From contig JANMJY010000161.1 in NCBI GenBank assembly GCA_031371615.1, positions 1-9,829 of the forward strand: 9,829 bases of DNA, written 5' to 3'. Source of the stretch: Gaiellasilicea sp031371615. GTDB taxonomy: Bacteria; Actinomycetota; Thermoleophilia; Gaiellales; Gaiellaceae. The notes beneath the pieces are model-generated. The model was not told the origin of the DNA and made no database searches. It was given only the letters and a program-made list of their open reading frames with translations. Of this stretch, positions 6,321 to 9,829 are shown in pieces (the first letter of the stretch is position 1; every line of letters begins with the position of its first letter). The position numbers and the translations under genes were made by a program.

Positions 6321-6968
6321 ATGCTTGGATCGACGGTCCTCGAGGCTGGATCGCTGGTCGGGATCGTGCGCTTCCACGAGGGCGGAGACGTCTCCGGCAC
6401 GCTGGCCGCGCTCGTCCGAGGCGGGATCGAGCAGGTCGAGGTGACGATCGACACTCCGGGCGCCCTCGACGCCGTCGCCGCCGCGGCAGCAGAGGGCAGG
6501 ACGGTCGGCATCGGCACGGTCGTCGACTCGGAGCAGGTACGCGCAGCTGCGGCGGCGGGCGCCCGCTTTGTCGTCAGCCCCGGGCTCGTCGCCGACGTGA
6601 TCGAAACCGCTCTCGAGCTCGGAGTCGAGCCCGTTCCCGGCGTCTTCACGGCGACCGAGATCCTGGCCGCGACCGCGGCCGGCGCTCGGGTGATGAAGCT
6701 CTTCCCGGCGTCGTGCGGCGGGCCTTCCTATCTCCGTGCGCTGCGCGGCCCGTTTCCGACGATCCCGATCATCCCCACGGGCGGCGTCCGGATCGAGGAC
6801 GTGCCGGCCTACCTCGACGCCGGCGCCACGGTGATCGCGCTCGGCAGCGAGCTCGTCGGGCGTACGGCGCCCAGCTCGGACGCCGAGCTCGAATGGATCA
6901 CCGCGCAGGCCGCGCGTGCAGCCGCCGCGGTTCGCGACGGCGTTCTGTCGACGCAGGCGAGCGGCTGA
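6321..6968 (+). CDS. eda: KDPG/KHG aldolase family protein
   Basis: This encodes a 215-residue class I aldolase of the Eda family, which cleaves 2-keto-3-deoxy-6-phosphogluconate or 4-hydroxy-2-oxoglutarate through a Schiff-base lysine. The lysine is K126 in VMKLFPA. The general acid/base Glu is E40 in VEVTID. Other family signatures are GIGTV (64-67), FVVSPGL (83-89), PGVFTATEI (106-114) and PTGGV (152-156). Length matches the family. One substrate-binding residue differs: the Arg of E. coli Eda (LRT, R49) aligns with D44 here (IDT). This hints at a relative with another 2-keto-3-deoxy acid substrate, as known for galactonate-type aldolases that also vary here. No ribosome site precedes the ATG. 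Its TGA overlaps the ATG of the next gene (TGATG). The family is certain; the gene symbol is by family only. Confidence 0.92.
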   Translation: MLGSTVLEAGSLVGIVRFHEGGDVSGTLAALVRGGIEQVEVTIDTPGALDAVAAAAAEGRTVGIGTVVDSEQVRAAAAAGARFVVSPGLVADVIETALELGVEPVPGVFTATEILAATAAGARVMKLFPASCGGPSYLRALRGPFPTIPIIPTGGVRIEDVPAYLDAGATVIALGSELVGRTAPSSDAELEWITAQAARAAAAVRDGVLSTQASG

Positions 6969-8017
6969 TGCGGCTCTCCGACCTCGACACGCCGGTGCTC
7001 GTCGCCGATCTCGACGCGATCGAGCGGAACGTCTCCCGGATGCAGGCGTACTGCGACGAGCATGGCCTCGCTCTGCGACCGCACATCAAGACGCACAAGC
7101 TGCCAGAGCTCGCCCGGCTCCAGCTCGACGCCGGCGCTGTCGGGATCACCTGCCAGAAGCTCGGCGAGGCCGAGGTGATGGCCGACGCGGGCGTCGAGGA
7201 CATCCTGCTCTCGTTCCCGCTCCTCGGCGAAGCGAAGGCCGAGCGGCTGGCCGCGCTGGCGAAGCGCGTGAAGATGACCGTCGTCGGCGACTCGGCGGTA
7301 GTCGCCGAGGGCCTGGCGCCGGTGCTCGCGCGCCACGGGCTCGAGGTCGACTTCCTGGTCGAGTGCGACACGGGCCTGGGGCGGACTGGCGTGCAGAGCC
7401 CTGAGGAGGCGGCCGACCTGGCCGAGGTCGTGCAGCGGCTCGAGGGACTGCGCTTCGCCGGGCTGATGACCTACCCGTCGCTCCCCGAGACTGCTGCGTG
7501 GCTCAAGTCCGCGCGGCAGGCGGTCGAGGCGCGGGGCATCTCGGTCGACCGGGTCAGCGGTGGAGGCACGCCCACGGCCGAGCGCACGCACGAGCTCGGT
7601 GTCGTCGACGAGCTCCGCGTCGGCACCTACATCTACGGCGACCGCTCCCTGCTCGTCAACGGCATGCAACTCGAGGACTGCGCGCTGCGCATCGTCGCGA
7701 CCGTGGTCAGCCGGCCGACGCGCGAGCGCGCGATCATCGACGCGGGATCCAAGACGCTGACCTCGGACCCGGCCCTGGGCGCGACCGGCCACGGCCTGCT
7801 CGTCGAGTACCCGGACGCGGAAATCTACGCGCTGAACGAGGAGCACGGCTACGTCGACGTCAGCCGCTGCGACCCGCCGCCGGAGATCGGAGCGCGCGTC
7901 ACGATCGTCCCCAACCATGCCTGCACGGCCGCGAATATGCATGACGAGATCGTCATGCACCGCGGCGGCGAGATCGTCGAAACGCTGCCGACAGCGGCAC
8001 GCGGAAAGGTGAGGTGA
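6968..8017 (+). CDS. DSD1-type PLP enzyme (D-threonine aldolase / D-serine dehydratase-like)
   Basis: This encodes a 349-residue fold-type III PLP enzyme with an alanine-racemase-like N-terminal barrel and the D-serine-dehydratase-like C-terminal domain. The PLP-binding RPHIKTHK is at 37-44, with K41 the likely Schiff-base lysine. SGGGTPT (197-203) fits the phosphate-binding loop, and DAGSKTLTSD lies at 258-267. The C-terminal metal-site motif PNHACTAANMHDE (315-327) has H317 and C319 as probable zinc ligands. The family acts on D-amino acids bearing a beta-hydroxyl, either eliminating water (D-serine or D-threo-3-hydroxyaspartate dehydratase) or cleaving retro-aldol style (D-threonine aldolase). 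These activities cannot be told apart by eye. The RidA gene next door favours dehydratase chemistry, which releases an enamine. ATG overlaps the aldolase stop, so translation is coupled. Confidence 0.93.
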   Translation: MRLSDLDTPVLVADLDAIERNVSRMQAYCDEHGLALRPHIKTHKLPELARLQLDAGAVGITCQKLGEAEVMADAGVEDILLSFPLLGEAKAERLAALAKRVKMTVVGDSAVVAEGLAPVLARHGLEVDFLVECDTGLGRTGVQSPEEAADLAEVVQRLEGLRFAGLMTYPSLPETAAWLKSARQAVEARGISVDRVSGGGTPTAERTHELGVVDELRVGTYIYGDRSLLVNGMQLEDCALRIVATVVSRPTRERAIIDAGSKTLTSDPALGATGHGLLVEYPDAEIYALNEEHGYVDVSRCDPPPEIGARVTIVPNHACTAANMHDEIVMHRGGEIVETLPTAARGKVR

Positions 8018-8021
8018 GCTG

Positions 8022-8399
8022 GTGAAGGAAGCGATTCAGCCGGAGGGTCTCGCGCGGCCTGCGGCACCGTATTCCCCGGTCGTCGTCAGCGGCGACCTCG
8101 TCTACACGGCGGGTCAGGTCGGGTTCGACGAGTCCGGCCAGCTGACCGCGGACGACATCACCGGTCAGACGCAGAAGGTGTTCGAGAACCTCCTGGCCTG
8201 CCTGCGGGCGGGCGGCTGTGAGCCGGCCGACGTGATCAAGGTCAACGCCTACCTCAACGATCTGGGCGATTTCGCGGCCTTCAACGAGGTCTACCGCGCG
8301 ACCTTCCAGGAGCCGTACCCCGCCCGCACGACCGTGGGCGTCGATCTGCCCGGCGGGATCCTCGTTGAGGTCGAGGCGGTGGCACGCAGACCCGGTTAG
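8022..8399 (+). CDS. RidA family 2-iminobutanoate/2-iminopropanoate deaminase
   Basis: This encodes a 125-residue member of the RidA/YjgF/YER057c/UK114 family, usually a trimer. It hydrolyses reactive enamine/imine products of PLP enzymes to keto acids plus ammonia. The signature PYPARTTVGVDLPGGILVEVEAVA (98-121) contains the catalytic-site Arg R102 and the conserved Glu E118. The N-terminal APYSPVVVSGDLVYTAGQV (15-33) is also typical, and the length is normal. The GTG start is supported by GAGGTGA at 8011-8017 with a four-base spacing; that site overlaps the end of the upstream gene, and the gap between the genes is four bases. Being immediately behind a DSD1-type PLP enzyme suggests it clears that enzyme's imine product. 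It appears to be the last gene of the plus-strand operon. Confidence 0.95.
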   Translation: MKEAIQPEGLARPAAPYSPVVVSGDLVYTAGQVGFDESGQLTADDITGQTQKVFENLLACLRAGGCEPADVIKVNAYLNDLGDFAAFNEVYRATFQEPYPARTTVGVDLPGGILVEVEAVARRPG

Positions 8400-8418
8400 C
8401 TGTACGTGCAGGGCTTTC

Positions 8419-8427
8419 TGCTACCTT
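8419..8427 (+). promoter_or_regulatory. Possible extended -10 for the helicase
   Basis: TGCTACCTT has the TGn extension and a TACCTT hexamer with the key TA...T. No convincing -35 is seen at 16-18 bases upstream, as expected if the extended -10 dominates. A start near 8434 would give a leader of about 109 bases beginning at a hairpin. The call is tentative because the hexamer is imperfect. Confidence 0.3.
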
Positions 8428-8433
8428 GGGTGC

Positions 8434-8542
8434 ACGGCAGGCCATTCGGGCCCCGTGGAGATCTAGCTTCTCGTTCCTCCTTTTTAGGTTGTTCGAGGTC
8501 AGTTGCGTCTCGAACATGCTCGTCAATCAAGGAGTCGAACAC
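8434..8542 (+). promoter_or_regulatory. Structured 5' leader of the DEAD-box helicase gene
   Basis: A first hairpin pairs ACGG/CCGT (8434-8437 with 8453-8456) and GGCC/GGCC (8440-8443 with 8449-8452) around an ATTCG loop. Next, CTCCTT at 8477-8482 is the perfect complement of the ribosome site AAGGAG at 8529-8534. A second hairpin pairs GTTCGAG (8491-8497) with CTCGAAC (8509-8515). The left arm can alternatively pair with TCGAAC at 8535-8540, between the ribosome site and the GTG. These competing pairings are the pattern of a translational switch. Cold-regulated long leaders are known for some DEAD-box helicase mRNAs; that link is inference here. Confidence 0.42.
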
Positions 8543-9715
8543 GTGTCCAAGTCATTCCAGGAGCTCGGCGTCAGCTCGCCCGTAGTCAGGGCGCTCGAAG
8601 CCGGTGGCTTTACCCATCCCTTTGCAATCCAGTCCAGCGTCTTGCCGGACGCGCTCGCAGGCCTCGACGTTCTCGCCGAGTCGCCGACGGGCTCCGGCAA
8701 GACACTCGCCTTCGCCCTGCCGCTCGTCGAGCGCACGGCTGGTTCGAACGCCCGTCCGGGCGCGCTCGTCCTCTGCCCGACCCGTGAGCTCGCGCTCCAG
8801 GTCAGCGCCGACATTCGCCCGCTCGCCAAGGCCAAGGGCCTTCGCGTCGAGACGGTCTACGGCGGCGCCCCGATCGGAGCGCAGATCAAGAAGGCGCGCG
8901 ACGCTCACATCCTCGTCGCGACGCCCGGCCGCCTCCATGACCTGATTGAACGGCGCGCCGTCAGGCTCACCGACGTCCGCGTCCTCGTCCTCGACGAGGC
9001 CGACCGGATGCTCGACATGGGCTTCAAGCCACAGGTCGACCGCATCCTCCGCGGCGTACCGGACAACCGGCAGACGATGCTCTTCTCAGCCACGCTCGAC
9101 GGCGCGGTTGCCGAGCTCGCTCGGGCCTACACGGTTAACGCCGTGCGCGTCCAGGCGGAAGCGCCCATCGAGGCGCAGCGCGGCGAGGTCGACCACACCT
9201 TCGTCGCGGTCACAGCCGAGGACAAGCTCGACCGCCTGGTCGAGCAGCTCCGCAGCGACCGCGGGCTCGCGCTCGTGTTCGTGCGGACGAAGCACGGCGC
9301 CGACAAGCTCGCCCGCAAGCTCGAGCGCCAGCACAACATCAAGGCGGTCGCGATGCACGGCAACCTCTCGCAGAACCAGCGGGAGCGCGCGCTCGCGCAG
9401 TTCGAGTCGGGACGCATCACGACGCTCGTCGCGACCGACGTCGCCGCCCGCGGCCTCGACGTCGACGACATCACGCACGTGATCAACTTCGACCCGCCCC
9501 AGGGCGACACCGACTACGTCCACCGCGTCGGCCGTACCGGCCGCGCCGGGCGCAGCGGCACCGGCGTCACGCTCGTCCTCCCGGATCAGCGCGGCGACGT
9601 CAGCCGGCTCGCCACCCGGCTCGGCCACGGCGAGTCGTTCGCCTCCTCGGGGATGATCGTCGCGACCAAGCCGAAGCCGCACAGTTCGAATGGACGGCGG
9701 CGCCGCTCGCGTTAG
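8543..9715 (+). CDS. DEAD-box ATP-dependent RNA helicase (RhlE/CsdA-like)
   Basis: This encodes a 390-residue DEAD-box RNA helicase with all core motifs: FQELG and Q30 of the Q motif, Walker A SPTGSGKT (47-54), PTREL (79-83), GG (107-108), TPGR (127-130), DEAD (151-154), SAT (182-184), FVRTK (246-250), MHGNLSQNQR (271-280), ATDVAARGLD (297-306) and HRVGRTGRAGR (327-337). A short, basic, Ser-rich tail (SSNGRRRRSR) replaces the long C-terminal extension of larger family members. Such enzymes unwind short RNA duplexes in ribosome assembly, mRNA decay or cold adaptation. The frame is open upstream to 8426 and an ATG exists at 8516. The GTG at 8543 is preferred because AAGGAG lies eight bases before it and the protein then starts at SKSFQELG, the normal N-terminus. 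It is separate from the catabolic operon. Confidence 0.95.
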   Translation: MSKSFQELGVSSPVVRALEAGGFTHPFAIQSSVLPDALAGLDVLAESPTGSGKTLAFALPLVERTAGSNARPGALVLCPTRELALQVSADIRPLAKAKGLRVETVYGGAPIGAQIKKARDAHILVATPGRLHDLIERRAVRLTDVRVLVLDEADRMLDMGFKPQVDRILRGVPDNRQTMLFSATLDGAVAELARAYTVNAVRVQAEAPIEAQRGEVDHTFVAVTAEDKLDRLVEQLRSDRGLALVFVRTKHGADKLARKLERQHNIKAVAMHGNLSQNQRERALAQFESGRITTLVATDVAARGLDVDDITHVINFDPPQGDTDYVHRVGRTGRAGRSGTGVTLVLPDQRGDVSRLATRLGHGESFASSGMIVATKPKPHSSNGRRRRSR

Positions 9716-9755
9716 GCTCACGTCGATGAGCGTCGCTCGCCTTCGGCTCGCTCCC

Positions 9756-9780
9756 GTGGGGGAAACCATGTTTCCCCCAC
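9756..9780. repeat. GTGGGGGAA-type hairpin 1
   Basis: GTGGGGGAAAC (9756-9766) pairs perfectly with GTTTCCCCCAC (9770-9780) around a CAT loop, an 11-bp stem. It begins 41 bases after the helicase stop. It shares the nine-base arms GTGGGGGAA/TTCCCCCAC with a second hairpin just downstream but has a different core. It could stop or protect the helicase mRNA. No clear T-tract follows, so a classical intrinsic terminator is not supported. Confidence 0.7.
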
Positions 9781-9800
9781 GAGCCCCCTTCTTCTGTGCC

Positions 9801-9826
9801 GTGGGGGAACTTCCAAGTTCCCCCAC
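9801..9826. repeat. GTGGGGGAA-type hairpin 2
   Basis: GTGGGGGAACTT (9801-9812) is perfectly complementary to AAGTTCCCCCAC (9815-9826) with only CC between, so in RNA about 11 bp would pair around a 4-base loop. The outer nine bases match those of hairpin 1, which lies 20 bases upstream. The window ends three bases later, so the array may continue beyond it. Confidence 0.7.
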
Positions 9827-9829
9827 ACC

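Noticed and set aside
8474..8489. Resemblance to the 3' tail of 16S rRNA (CCTCCTTTTTAGG)
   Set aside because: No upstream 16S sequence is present. The match is short and is better explained as an anti-Shine-Dalgarno element or chance.
9728..9753. GAGCG...CGCTC potential stem with repeated GCTCGC just after the helicase
   Set aside because: The stem is 5 bp with a poor interior, and such G/C strings arise easily at this base composition.

Overview
The window is high-GC DNA with mostly G/C third codon positions, GTG starts, stop/start-overlapping genes and several possible leaderless promoters. This suggests an actinobacterium (Actinomycetota). A deep soil lineage such as Thermoleophilia/Gaiellales is my guess from overall style, not something the sequence proves. 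No rRNA, tRNA, CRISPR array, insertion sequence or phage gene was seen.

Left part (1-2673): small accessory genes. Two SnoaL/NTF2-fold genes converge (91-507 plus, 559-960 minus). Two unrelated multi-pass membrane proteins of unknown function also converge (1243-1758 plus, 1776-2429 minus). Two intergenic gaps here carry REP-like paired palindromes: four copies of an 11-bp palindrome at 1073-1171 and two copies of a 13-bp palindrome at 2558-2619.

Centre (2674-8399): a compact catabolic divergon. A HutC-type GntR/UTRA regulator (about 6231-5404) heads a minus-strand operon with a sugar isomerase/epimerase-like TIM barrel, an SDR oxidoreductase and an unrecognised 383-residue protein with a CxCxxC motif. 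Diverging from it on the plus strand are a KDPG-aldolase-family enzyme, a fold-III PLP enzyme of the DSD1/D-threonine aldolase type, and a RidA imine deaminase. Genes are joined by TGATG or TAGTG junctions or by short overlaps. The 89-bp divergent gap holds an inverted TGTAATG pair that coincides with the predicted -35 and -10 of the regulator's own promoter.

The enzymes can be read as a pathway (inference): a dehydrogenase and an isomerase shape a sugar acid, the PLP enzyme eliminates from or cleaves a D-configured beta-hydroxy-amino acid, RidA hydrolyses the enamine/imine product, and the aldolase splits the resulting 2-keto-3-deoxy acid. A 2-amino-2-deoxy-aldonate such as D-glucosaminate would fit as substrate, but no kinase or transporter is present to confirm it.

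Right part (8400-9829): a DEAD-box RNA helicase (8543-9715) with a roughly 110-nt structured leader that contains an anti-Shine-Dalgarno element and competing hairpins. Two strong GTGGGGGAA-type hairpins follow it at the window edge.
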